The notes beneath the pieces were generated by a model. That model did not search any database and was not told the origin of the DNA. It was given only the letters and a program-made list of their open reading frames with translations. Made by a program: the position numbers and the translations under genes. From assembly GCA_030267565.1 (NCBI GenBank), contig BRXU01000023.1:1835001-1899000 (forward strand): a stretch of DNA of 64,000 bases. The letters are read 5' to 3'. This document shows, piece after piece, positions 51,940 to 63,315 of this stretch; position 1 is the first letter of the stretch, and each line of letters begins with the position of its first letter. Source of the stretch: Pleodorina starrii. Lineage: Eukaryota; Chlorophyta; Chlorophyceae; Chlamydomonadales; Volvocaceae.

Positions 51940-54310
51940 GCACTGCAGCTGCCTTCAGCCTGAGACGAGGCGGGACTTGACCCGCGCCCCCATTCCCACT
52001 CCGGAAGGGTACTTCGTCCCGGAGGATGCGGACGGTGTGCGCAGGGCCGGGAGGTGTCGAAGACCCGGCTCCAGGATTTGTTCGTTCGTTTGTTCGTTTG
52101 TTCACACAGTAAGTGGCGCTCAGGTCTTGCGATGCTCTAGAGTGTTTGTGGAAGGATAATATCATCCGACAGCGGCAGCAGGGGACAACACTATGCTGGC
52201 AGGACTCCGGTGAGCGCCACAGCACGAGCGAGCGGTATGAACTAGGGACGGGCGGGGGCTTTTGGGGGGCATTGAGCGCGTGAGCGTGAGTGTGCTGGCG
52301 GTGGCGAAGTTGTGCATAGCGCCTCCCGGCAGCTCCCTAGGATGTATGGTTGTACTATTTTCGGATGCCGTGCCTGAAAACCATAAATAAAGGATGCGGC
52401 GGCTAGGCATGTACGGCAGCGTTAACGGCGGCTAGGCATGTACGGCATGTACGGTTGCGTACGACGGCGTATCCCTCACTGTTTGGCTGCTGCCAACCCG
52501 TTCACTCTGCAACAGACCCTGGAAGATTTCCCTGGTTGATGAGGAGTGAGAGTAGATGTTGCTATTTCGTTTGTTTTAGAGCGCCTTTCAGCGATGCTAC
52601 GATGGTGTCACATCACGACACACAAGCGCTGTGCCTTGTTGTGGGCGGTCAGCAGCGCTGTTGTTCTTCCGCCGCCGTTCGTTGCTGCTGCTGCCGCTCC
52701 ATGACGCCTTCATGATCGAGTGTTAATAATTCTTTTGCCGCTTAGCGGGACGGAGCTCAGCTCCGCACGAATGGATCTTTGTGCGCGTAATTTTTAACTC
52801 TTATCTAACAAGCTTTTTGTCAGCTTTTAGTTGTTGCGATAATGTGGCGACTACATGTATGCCAAATACGAGTGGGCCAGTCTGGTTTGGCTTGCATCAT
52901 GGCATTGCTGCGGCAACAAGTAAACGGCATTACTAATATCGCGGTTGTGTGAGCGGGGGGGGGCAGAGCAGCACGGCACCCCGTTGTTGAGGCTTGTTCG
53001 AAGGTCCGTACTCTTGCCCCGGGTTGGTTCATTTATGATACCGCCGCGGGCGGCCGCATGTTCGTCCCTGGTTGCCTTCGTCCGACCGACCAAGGTTTGC
53101 GCCTATTCCGTTAACCCGTGGGCCTGTTCTCTGCAGTTGCCGTGTCAAAAACACCTCGGGCTTATCGTATCCTGCCTGTCTCTGCGACAGCGGGATGTCC
53201 TGACGGTCGTTCTTTTACAAAACGAGGCGCTATTGGGATAGCGGCGTGTTGAGTACCTGAATGTATGTATGGAGGCTTCTGCCCGCCTGTGTTTTCGATA
53301 CCTTTGTTGGAAGGCTGTTGCTGGCGAGGTTGTGCCTGTTGCGACCATCGCTATTGCGGCGACGGTTGGCTGGTTGCTCACAGTGCGGTAGCGGCTTCTC
53401 CACTTTGCCAGTCGCTTTCCTTTCCGCATGCCGTACGTAGGCGGGGCCGTGTCCATGACAGGTTCTTATCCGCCGCGCAATGACGCGATGGGGCTGGCTG
53501 GTGTGCAACGGGTTGCGGCAACCCCGCTGTCGGCAACCCCACCGTCAGGTCCTCATTTTAAAATTCCCGCTGGGTGGGCTGGGCTGGGCTGGGCTGGGGC
53601 GCAGCAGCAAGCCACACTCTGTTAATTGCATAACCGAGTCGTTCGACATTCTTGTCAGATTACAGAACGGATTCGTTCGACACTCTCTTTGGTACAGCTC
53701 AAACTGTGCCAACTCGTGTGTGCACGGCACGTACGGCACCAACACGCCGCTGCTGCTGCTGTTGTTGTACATGCATACAACATTCCGCGCCGTTCCCTCT
53801 CGCCATACCATGTGCGCCCCCAATTCTTCCAGCATATAATTTTTTCTCACGCCATCCCCTCTTTCAATAAAAAAATATGAGTGCTTTCGGCAGCAGCAGG
53901 GACATGTATGCCTCCTGTCCATAATGGTGAGAAAAGGAAGGATTGATGCTCGCGTATGGCAGTGCTCATGCAATCATACATTCATAAATAAAGTTGAATA
54001 CAAATAACGATGTGTCCTCCTCGCAGCCACCTCTCACGTACGACATGTCGTACAAACGCCGGTACCAAACATGGATGGACGACCGACTGTGCCAACTTGC
54101 CAAGAAATGGATGCCCGAGCCGAAACCGCGTCTGCTAAAGAGGGCTAAAGAAATCCTGCACCTCCGAACCTCCCCTGTCCTGTACAATACAGTATTGGCG
54201 GAACACCGTAAAAAGCCCGAAACGCCCAACTTTAATTTCAAACTTTCTCATCTCAATAATATTTTGTTTGCGCACTTGTGCATTCCTGGCTCAGGGTTTC
54301 CCGGATCAGA
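51940..54310. other. Spacer between the convergent NDH-2 genes
   Basis: Holds both 3' UTRs. No gene is supported. A plus-strand frame at 53994-54500 runs into the antisense of the last exon of copy 2 and is a shadow. AT-richer stretches occur near 52720-52860 and 53820-54010. Confidence 0.6.
53660..53664 (-). promoter_or_regulatory. TGTAA, possible polyadenylation signal of NDH-2 copy 2
   Basis: TTACA on the plus strand, i.e. TGTAA on the minus strand, about 650 bp beyond the copy 2 stop codon. Motif match only. Confidence 0.35.
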
Positions 54311-54630
54311 TCAGAACAGCGATATGTCGCGGCCGAACACTCGCGCCTTCATCCAGTCGAACAGAATGAGCACACGGTTGCGGAAGGACACCTGGGAGGG
54401 GGCGGGGAGGGGGCGGAGGGAGGGAGGATGGGAGGGAGGGAGCGGGGGAGGAGAGGCGGGGTGGTTGGCTGAGGGAAGAGGTTCAGGTCCCGACTCGTGA
54501 GGCCCCGCACCATCCTATCACACTGCTCACTTCCGTCCCACCGACCCACGCCCTCCCGACACCTCTTATCTCCAGCTCACTAACGCCTCAAGAGGACAAG
54601 CTGTCCCACGCAGAAGAAGAGACGCGCCGG

Positions 54631-54709
<79 letters not shown>

Positions 54710-55766
54710 ACAGCATGCCACCCCAGCCACCGACAAGTTCACCGCAGCTGCTGGCTGGTTCCGAGAGCCCTCCAGGAGCCCAACCCACAACACATGTTCG
54801 CATCGTCCGCCGTAAGCGTCTGTATGCTACACAACAACATACTAGCGAATGTCGTACTCTGTGCCGTACCTGCTTGGTAATGTACACCGACTTCCACAGC
54901 GCGAACGCCAGTGCGCCCGTGAATTTGAGATGTACGACGTCAAAGGCCTCGACCTGGGTCAGAGCCTTCTCGCTGCCTGTGCACATACGTGTGTGTGTAG
55001 GGGGGGCGGCCGGGGGGACGGGGGGGTGGGGGAAGCCGAGGGATGGATGCATCAGGGAGGGAGCCAGCAGGCAGCGGCGGCAGGCGCAGGGGCAAGAGGC
55101 CGATGATGGGGGCTGCGAGCGGACGTGCCGTACACACACGTACACACATGCACATTGGTAATCGTCACACGTGACTGGATCCTGGATCCTGAATGAGTAA
55201 TACGACACCCCTCATTCCTCGATCGCCCATCTTTCCGGACACCCGCTCCCACCACCCACCGCCGCCCGCCGCCCTCCCCGGCCCGCCCCCACTCACCCAC
55301 ATACGCCATGATTCCAAGGTTCAGGAACTCGAAGGGACGGTCCCAGTACCGCACCTCCATCGCCTCCGCCGCCTGGCGCTCCGCCTCCTCCTCCTCCGCA
55401 ACCGACCGCATGCATGCCGCAACCGCGCGAGACACTGCCGCGGGGTCGGCCCCTCCCGCGGCCGCAGTCGCCGCCGACACCGCTGCCAGGTCGCACACGG
55501 TTGCGCGGCTGGGCCGGTCCAGGGGCGGCGCGTGCGTCAGGGCCTCGCTGTGCACCCGGATCCAGGGGGGGGCGTCCATGCGGAACAGAGCGTCGGATAC
55601 CTGAGGGGGAAACGGGGGGACGAGAGAAGGGGAAAGGCGGAGGAGGAGCCTGAAGCTCCGGTTGTCATCCCCCCGAACACCTGTTCTGAAGCCAACAAAC
55701 AGCTCCATTCCAAGGGCAGTCACTTCCAAGGCCCCAAAGCTCCTAGGTCGGTACCTCCCACTCATC

Positions 55767-55804
<38 letters not shown>

Positions 55805-58800
55805 CCCACGCAGCCCCACGCACCTTGGCGCCCATCGCGATGCGGTCCTTGCCCCCCGCCAGGGCAGTCGCCAGCCATCGGAGGAAGGCGCTGTGGTCGG
55901 TGGCGGTCTGAGCATACAGCAGTGAGGGGCAGAGGGGCGTGTGCGGCTGCGATGAAAATGGGAGGTAGAGCGGTGTGGGTCACACTGAACCTGCTACACC
56001 ACATGAATTCTTAGCGTCCTCTGAGGAGGCCGCCATAACAACATCTGACTCCTACGAAGGCTCCGAAACCATTGGGGGAAGGAAAACTGTTTATTGGACC
56101 CCTGGTGGAAGCAAGAGGTGTGTCCTCAAAGCGTGATTGGGTTGGAATCGGACGCCTCCCAACGCGGGTGCTCATCGAGTCATGAACGGCCCTAGGATGC
56201 ATGCATTGCCCCCGTATGACCCGTGGGTCCGATCTTTGCGACCCATGGGCCTGAAACTTTTCCGGCCCTTCATGAATCTTGCAACTGCAACAACAACCCC
56301 CATCAACCCCCCAACAACACCTCTCTTGACCCCATAGAGTTGCTTCCCAGCCCGGCTCCCGTTCCCTCACCTGCAGCCTGTCCCTCTTGACGACCTGGTA
56401 GGGCGGCGGCTGCGTGTACCCCCCCACCCCCAGGTTGTAGCCGCTGTTGATGAGGTGGGCCAGGTAGGCGCCCTGCTGCCCCGCCACCTGAGCAGTGGCC
56501 GGCAGCCGGTTCCTCAGCACCAGCGAGCAGTCCCCCAGCGCCAGGATGTCGGTGGCGCCAACCACACGAAGGAAAGAGTCCACACACAGCTTGGAGCCGG
56601 GGGGTATGCGAGAGGACTGAGGAAGGAAGGAGGGCGGAAGGAGGGCGGAAGGAGGGCGGAAGGAGGGCGGGTGGAGGGCGGGTGGACGGGTGGCGTGGAG
56701 CGGAGAGCACCTAGGTTTCCGCACGGAGGCGTGATGGGTCCAGGGGTGTTGTCGGGATCAATCAAAATCCCCACCCGCTCTTCCCCCACATGCAGCCATA
56801 CCCACCTGCTGAGCTGGTACCGTACGACCAGCCCCCCAGCCCCCCAGCCCCCGGTCCTCACCTCGGTCGCCATTGCCTGATCAGGCACCAGGGAGGCGAT
56901 CTGCTTGACCAGCGGCCGCGGCGCGTTGCCGGCCGACCACAGACACACCCCGTAGTCCAGCTCCTCTCCGCCCTGCAGCTGCACCTTGGCCCTTGTGACC
57001 CCCACCACTCGCACCCCCGTGCGGACCTCCACTCCCGACCGGCTCAGCGTCTCGAGTGCGTTGCGCTGAAGTCGCTCGTCGAACTGCGTCAGGATGCTTG
57101 ACACGCTCTGAAGGTGGGGTGGGGGGTGGGGGGTGGGGGGTGGGGGGGTTAAGAAAGACGATACCGCAGCAAAGGGACGGAGACGGCCTTAGCGAAAAGC
57201 TCATACTCCTGCTTTCCACCCCTATTCGCTCCCTACCCTACACCCCCGACCTCCCCCAGTCACGCGACCCTTCCAAATACGCCTTTCCCCAGCCCTCACC
57301 CCAGCCCCCCCTTTTCCTAAGGAACCCGAAACCAACCAACCAGGAGTAAACAGCCACAGACGTCCAGCGAAGAATGCTCCTACCCCCTCCCTTCCCCTCC
57401 TCAGCCCTCCCCCTCCTCAGCCCTCCCCCTCCTCAGCCCTCCCCCTCCCTCCTCAGCCCTCCCTCCCTCCCTCGCTCCCCCCTCCCACCTGCAGCAGCGA
57501 GACCTTGACGTACTTCATGAGGGCCGGGTACTTCTTCCTGAGGTCCTCCCGCAGAAAGTCGCTGAGGGTGCCAGCGAACTCCACTCCAGTGGGGCCGCCG
57601 CCGACCACCACAAAGTGAAGCGCGGCGCGCCTGACAGCAGAAGGCGGGGAGGGAGGAAGGGAGGCAGGAAGTGGGTCGGAAGAGGGTGGGGATGAGGCGG
57701 GGAGCAGTGTGTTCGAGCACCGAGTCTCCCAGTCACAGTACTGCCCCCACTTTCGCCTCCTACTCTGTTTTGGCGCTGCTTGTCTGTCGTACATACCCAG
57801 CGATGTCGGTAATGCTGCATGATACCCCTTCCGATACCCCTTCCGATACCCCTTCCGATACCCCTTCCGATTCCACCAATTCTGCAGCCCCCGCCCCGCA
57901 TTTACCTTCCACCTTCCAAATGGGAATGGGAGAAGCCGCAAGAACCCTCTAGCCAGCCCAAACCTCTCCTCCAAAGCAAAGACTCAACCACCTGCTCCTC
58001 CGCCAACCGCCAACCGCCATCCAAGCTGCCTCAGGTCCCTTTCCTGGCCGTGCACCCACACACACGCACAGTCGCGCACGCACCTCTCCTCCTCCGAGGT
58101 ACCCGGCAAGCAGGCCAGCTCGAACTTCTCCGCAATCCTCTTCCGGAGGGCCACTGCGTCGGTGACCTCTGCAGTTGGCAATAAGTGGGTCGCTCGGTTG
58201 AGGCGCAGCGGTGGCAGTGGTGGCAGCGGTGGCATCGCACTCCAGTTCAGCGTGCGGTGAATGGCGTTGCGAGGCGAGGCGAGGCGAGGCGAGGCGAGGC
58301 GGTGGTGTGGTGTGGGATTAGTTAAGGGATGTGGTAATGCAGCGCTGTTTATAAAGTGAACCTTGGTGGTGGCGGCCGTGATGGAGGCTTAGTAAGGGCT
58401 TCCTGAATCCTGATGCAGTGCGTTGTCCCGTTGTACGATAGATCCCAACCAACCTTCCCAAGGTACGAACAAACTGCCAACAACTCGTCAAGCCAGCGCC
58501 CCTCAAAGCTCAGGAAAATAAGGAAAGGCTACCGCCTGCACCCACCCTTCATGAAGAAGCAGTGCTCCCGCACCCCCGGCACCCCAAAGGTGGCGGGCTG
58601 CTCGCCCACCGCCACCACCGCCTTGTCGTACTGGATCTGTCGTACAGGATGTGAGGAGTGGGGTGAGGAGCAGGAAAAGGAACGATGAGTGATGCATGGC
58701 CTGACAGGTGAATAGGACGGGAAATGGTTGGTGGTGTCGGTTGACCGTTGGCTGCTGCTTGCTCATCCACTCGCCCGCACACCAAACACCCGCCCTTTAT

Positions 58801-60696
58801 GAATGAAACAGACCCCCCAAAACCACCACCTGTCACGTATAGTGTCGAGTTCTCACCTCGAACTGGGGCCTCCGGCCATCCTCGTAGGCGAAGGATGAGG
58901 TGCATGTGGCCACCTTGGCTGCAGAGGGAAAGGGGGGGGGGGCGGAGGGGTAAGTGAAGTGAAAGGGAAGGGGGCCAGGGAGGGGGTTCGGGCGACTGCT
59001 TTAATCCGGTTCAAGTTGTTTTGGTTTCGGTGGTTTCGGTGCTTTCGTCGGGGACGTAGAATGCGGGTTTGTTAAAGTGGGAGCCAACCCCCCAGGGCGG
59101 GCGGCTACACGTTCTAGCACTGACCACTGGGCCTGATGCACAGTAGGCCACACCCCTCATCAACCACCCGATCATCGGAACAAAGGTCAGCTTCGCCACC
59201 GATCAAGCGTGCGAACCTAGCGAAACTAGTACGACCTTATTTCCACATCTCGATAGGTCGCCGTAATCTCGTCAACCCAATCTATATTGACGGGCGGGGA
59301 GGCCTGGACTCGAACTCGGTATCTCGAGGAGTGTTTTACCGCCGAGCTACCCCCCCTGGGCCCCGGTATGAATGCACGAGGTTGAAGGCTAACCAACGTA
59401 ACCATGCATATACATCTGGCGGAACCCACTGAAAGGCAGCTGCCAAGCTGCCTGCAGTGGGGTGTGACCGCATCCTTGTTGCAAGTGCTGCTGATCAGGC
59501 ACCTGCCCGCTGTCCGCTATCCCTGGCCCCCAGCGCATCAACGCTACAGTCCCTCTCTCGTCCGGCCTCCTCTCAAAACCCTCAAACCCCTCACTCCCTC
59601 CCCCACTCCACTCATCCTCGCCTCCACCTCCTCTCTCTGCCCGTCCCCCTACTATCTCCCCCCCCCCTCCTCTCTCCGCCCCTCCTGGTCCCCTTCCCCT
59701 CCTGCCGCCCCCCCGGGGGTTCTCTCACTGTTCGGGTCCAGATTGTCGCACTCTGCCTCCAGGTATGTGACGCATGGGTTGGATGTGCGCACTGGCTCCA
59801 GCAGCGAGCGGAACTCCACGGTGCCCACAGCGGTGGAGGGAAGCATGGGCGTGAACACAAAGTGGTTGCGGGGGGACACCACAACCACGTCGTACATGTC
59901 CGTGTCGATGACCTTGATCAGAGAGTGCGCCCCCCACCCGCTGCCCAGCACAAGCACCACGGGCTTGGTGGAGGAACGCAGACGCATGCGGCCGCCGTCG
60001 CCTGGATAAGGGAAGAGCCGGGGAGATGGGGAGAGGCAGGAGTGGGTGGAGAAGGGGGAGACAGAGCAGAGATGGGGAGGGCAGCGGAGGCCCCCAGCCC
60101 CCAGCCCCCAGCCCCCAGCCCCCAGCCCCCAGCCCCCAGCCCCCAGCCCCCAGCCCCCAGCCCCCAGCCCCCAGCCCCCAGCCCCCAGCCCCCAGCCCCC
60201 AGCCCCCAGCCCCCAGCCCACCCGGCACCAGAAGCTGCTGCTCCTTCTGAATCATGCACTGTGGCTGTGTGACCATGCGGCCAAGGTGGCGGCCCACATC
60301 GGTGAGGGAGTCACCCAGGTTGGCCAGAGCCACAGCGGTGAAGGCCCGGCGGGGGGGCCACTGGGGCTCGCCGGGCGTGGGGAACAGAGACCCGGGGGCA
60401 GGCTGGGGGAAAGCGGGAGCGGAGGGGGCGGGGGCGGAGGGGGCAGGCTGCGGCGACACGGAAAGTGGAGGCAGCGGCGCCGAAGGGACGACCTGCAGGG
60501 CAGGGTACAAGCCGTGAGGGCGGACGATTTAAGTGTAAGTGCCTTCAAGTCTGTGTTTGCTGGGTACGGCGTGCGCGCGTCTGGTAGACATAACAAAGTA
60601 GCTGGAATGGTGAGGGTTGGGAAAAGCACCGCAACAAGTGTTCTGCGGCAGTCGCACGTTCAGAGCATTTCCATTTCCATAACTGGAAAGGAACAT
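54311..60696 (-). CDS. Type II NAD(P)H dehydrogenase (NDH-2), copy 2
   Basis: Exons in order of translation: 60696-60568 (tentative), 60492-60222, 60001-59729, 58918-58857, 58636-58546, 58168-58084, 57630-57489, 57107-56862, 56616-56371, 55907-55824, 55600-55297, 54976-54870 and 54391-54311 (TGA). With the tentative first exon the product is 706 residues, against 708 in copy 1. It keeps the same FAD fold (VLVLGSGWGAHS), second dinucleotide fold (VVVGGGPTGVEFAGTL), WSAGNAPRPLV and the FGRDISLF tail. Eleven of 12 later exons match copy 1 exons in position, and ten of these (59729-60001 onward) also match in length. The other, 57107-56862, equals two copy 1 exons joined. The N-terminal exon (MFLSSYGNGNALNVRLPQNT...) rests on a weak GTACCC donor and may be wrong; everything from 60492 on is firm. 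Exon 60492-60222 is Pro/Ala-rich and longer than its counterpart. Confidence 0.93.
54633..54708. repeat. (CA)n microsatellite
   Basis: About 38 CA dinucleotides in the last intron (54392-54869) of NDH-2 copy 2. Confidence 0.97.
57149..57180 (+). repeat. 32-bp dispersed repeat, copy 2
   Basis: TTAAGAAAGACGATACCGCA continuing GCAAAGGGACGG; matches 30254-30285 with four mismatches. It lies in the intron between exons 57489-57630 and 56862-57107 of NDH-2 copy 2. Confidence 0.7.
57816..57872. repeat. 12-bp tandem repeat
   Basis: About 4.5 copies of GATACCCCTTCC in the intron between the copy 2 exons 58168-58084 and 57630-57489. Confidence 0.9.
58266..58301. repeat. (GAGGC)n pentanucleotide repeat
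   Basis: Six to seven GAGGC units in the intron between copy 2 exons 58636-58546 and 58168-58084. Confidence 0.9.
59294..59356 (-). repeat. tRNA-like (SINE head) sequence in an intron
   Basis: On the minus strand GGGGGGG-TA-GCTCGGCGGTAAAAC supplies an acceptor-strand-like start and a box A. GTTCGAGTCC (59315-59306) is a perfect box B, and CCTCCCC can pair with the opening G run. The span is only about 62 nt, the D and T stems do not close well and the anticodon arm is not recognisable, so this is not a working tRNA gene. It is best read as a tRNA-derived SINE head or relic. It lies in the 810-bp intron 58919-59728 of NDH-2 copy 2; the equivalent intron of copy 1 is 391 bp. Confidence 0.5.
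60091..60220. repeat. (CCCCCAG)n minisatellite starting at a splice donor
   Basis: About 18 heptanucleotide units. On the coding (minus) strand of NDH-2 copy 2 the sequence is GTGGGCTGGGGGCTGGGGGC, so the array begins at the donor of the intron 60221-60002. Pro/Ala/Ser and Gly/Trp frames across it are repeat artefacts. Confidence 0.95.
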
Positions 60697-63132
60697 GCGG
60701 CGTGGGGTGGCGAGCAGGTAAGAGGAGATAATTGCTAATCGAAAGGCGAAAGCAGTGAATGAAGGGGCCCAGAGGCGCTGCTGTGCGGTGCCGCGCAGTG
60801 GAGGGGAGCCAGGACGTTTAAATAATCGAGGGCAAAGCACAGCAGGTCTCCAAAGTCCAACGACCCAACAAGGTTACAACCGTCGGAATTTATTGAAGAA
60901 ATCGTCGACATTTAGGTGAGAAGGTCAGGTTGCATGCTCGGCAGGGTCAAGGTGAAAGGACCGTGTGCTCGGCAGTCGGCACAGAAACGGTAATAAACGA
61001 GGGGACGGAGTCGCCACTCGCCAGCGCAGAGCCGAAGCCAGCTCCAAGGCACGCCTATCCACTTCAGCGGCTAAGACGCAGACCGCCACCAAGCCAACGT
61101 CAACGATGGAATGTTTAGTGCGAAGGCGACGACAGCGAGCGTGTATGAAGGCGTCCAGGCAGAGGAGTCGCATGCGTCCAACGAAATGGTGCCGACACCA
61201 GGGGTCCAGGGCTTACCGGCTCGGGCCGCTCAAGGTTTGCAGAGCGCGACTTCTCCTTTCCGTCAAATGGCGGTGCTTGCGCTTTCACGCTCAGCGTCCG
61301 CCGGCGATACGTCGCGCGCATCGGGGTCACCATTGCCGCCCCTGCGCGGCAAGGCAAGGGACGCGCTTGCTTACCCTGTACCCTACATCGGAGCAACTTG
61401 AAGGAAATTGGCATCTGACTCACCCAAATGCATCCTTGACACTGTTGCGGCTTTGTTACTGCAGCTCGTTGTCAGCTGTCGGGTCATGGCAGCGGGCTGG
61501 TTGCGAACCGAAGAGCCCACAGATACTGTCCAGCGAGAAAACCGGGGAAGCTATGGTTGCAGGTGCCGAGATTTATGTATGTAGAATAAGCAATAAGGTC
61601 TGTGCGCATGTCGCTCCAAAGGTTCTTGTTCCGAGCCGCTGGCGACACTACCGGTCAGAGCTACCGGTATATAATCATACGCTAAAGCAAGGGTACAGTT
61701 CCGGTCGTATCCGGTACAGTTTGAGTATGATTATTTTTCATTACGCCACTCGCGCGGTGGTTGAAGCTGCAATCGTTGATACCACCGCGCCCTAACGGAC
61801 TACGCCACAATGACCAACCGACTACACACCTTCAGCTTTGCATCTAGTGCAGCCACCACGTGAGAGACTGGTACACAAATAGGTGTATGTATCTTGCGTC
61901 CTTATCCGTAAATTATGGGTGCGGGTTACGGAACCTTGCCGCACGCGTCGCGAATCAACCGACCTATCCACGACCGATTCAAAGGGCGGTGCACCGCAAC
62001 GGGGCGGACCCTGCGAACGGAATAATAATATTGGATAAAAATTGAATACATCAATTTTACCTCATTACCAACATTCCCTGAAGCCGAGCGATATGTTGTT
62101 CGTCCTAGTGCAACGAGTGGATCCTTAACTTACAAAACCTATCGTTATCGACAAATCCAATTGTTTTATAAATTATTTGCAATGTGCGAGAGCTCGACTT
62201 GATGCAGCAACTGAAGGCACACCCAGCGTCTTCCAGCGCAGGGCTCTGCCAAGCAACCAAGTTGGCACTCATGCCAGATGCAAGCATAATGATCAGAAGC
62301 CGGCGTCTTATCCGGTCCCGTCCCAGAAACAAGATGTTACATGTGGGGCACGCTTGCTCCAACTGAACCGGGATCCAGAGTTCGGCGACTGCTACTGCTG
62401 TTCCCTTTCTGCGATACCTATGCATGTGACCTTCTTGCCGCTCTCTCTCGTCCGCCTGCGATGCTGCTCTGTCAGCTGCCAGCCACCCGGCTGCGTCAAC
62501 AGTGTGAAGCTGCATGTAACAGCCATGCAGGAGCACGGCAGTGCCGATTTCACAGCACCGTCGAGTGCTGAATGCCGTGGCCAACACACACACATATCAC
62601 GCAAAGCTCTTGGTGTCGAGAGGCGTGCTCTCTCCGCAAATTGCATTGGTCCACTTGTCGAGGAGCCCAGCTCCCAGATTACGGCTTGCCAGAACGACGT
62701 GTGGGACCTCACAACACAACACAAGTACACAACACGGCACCCTTACCCTGGTCGCTTCCGCTGCAGTGCACGAAGGCCAGCCGGGTGGGGCCACCAGCTG
62801 GTGCACCCGCCCCACCCTCCTGACCCTAACCGGGGTCTGGAGCCCACTGCTGTCAACTGCTGTCAACTACAGCAACATCAACACCAACGGTAGGGCAGGG
62901 CATCAACTCCATTACAATATAGGTTTCAACACGCGAGCTCACAACGCTCCTGGGGGCTTAGGCTTTCCGCCCCCGCCCCTGGCCCCTCTAGTCGCCCCTG
63001 CTGTCCGCCCTCCACCGGGCTGACGACGGGCCTTCTCCTGCCCTCCCTCCCCCCTCCCCCCCGGGCAGCCCACCCACAGTACAGCACAGCACAGCTCAGG
63101 CAGCCACACTCCAGCCGAGCCGAGCCGGGAGA
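60697..63132. other. Upstream flank of NDH-2 copy 2 and unassigned DNA
   Basis: No gene supported on either strand. A plus frame at 60965-61795 is long but has neither motif nor volvocine codon use. Short AT-rich palindromes (AATCATAC with GTATGATT near 61670-61730) are present. It is lower in GC than the genic parts. Confidence 0.5.
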
Positions 63133-63315
63133 ATGGAGCTCCTAACGGCGTCAACTGACTACCCCCGCAAATGGCTATCCAGTGGCATCCATCCGGTGAT
63201 TCAGCCCATTTGGAGTTCAACGGCACGTGCGCAAGACTTCAGCGGGGCGCCGGCAAGTTCCGAAGCAAATTCCGGAGCCGCGGCAGCTGCTGCTGCTGCT
63301 GCTGCCGCTGGGAAG
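63133..63315 (+). CDS. Possible first exon of an unidentified gene
   Basis: An ATG in good context (GGGAGAATGG) opens a frame MELLTASTDYPRKWLSSGIH... with a run of 12 Ala, ending GGGAAG|GTACCGGTAC as a plausible donor; the frame otherwise stops 8 codons later. The following 600 bp is pyrimidine- and CA-rich like an intron. A second open block with VMEVWNGVDFGEQTQRG after CCACAG runs off the end of the window at 64000. The product is not recognised, and the exon could be chance. Confidence 0.3.

Noticed and set aside
53994..54500. 168-codon plus-strand frame
   Set aside because: Its second half is the antisense of the last exon of NDH-2 copy 2, and the same antisense peptide occurs opposite copy 1 (51588-51926).
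59294..59356. Functional tRNA gene
   Set aside because: About 10 nt too short, with mismatched D and T stems and no clear anticodon arm. Box A and box B alone support only a SINE head or relic.
60965..61795. 276-codon plus-strand frame
   Set aside because: Arg/Ala-rich with no recognisable domain, and the composition changes along its length. Overlapping frames on both strands are similar, so it is likely chance.
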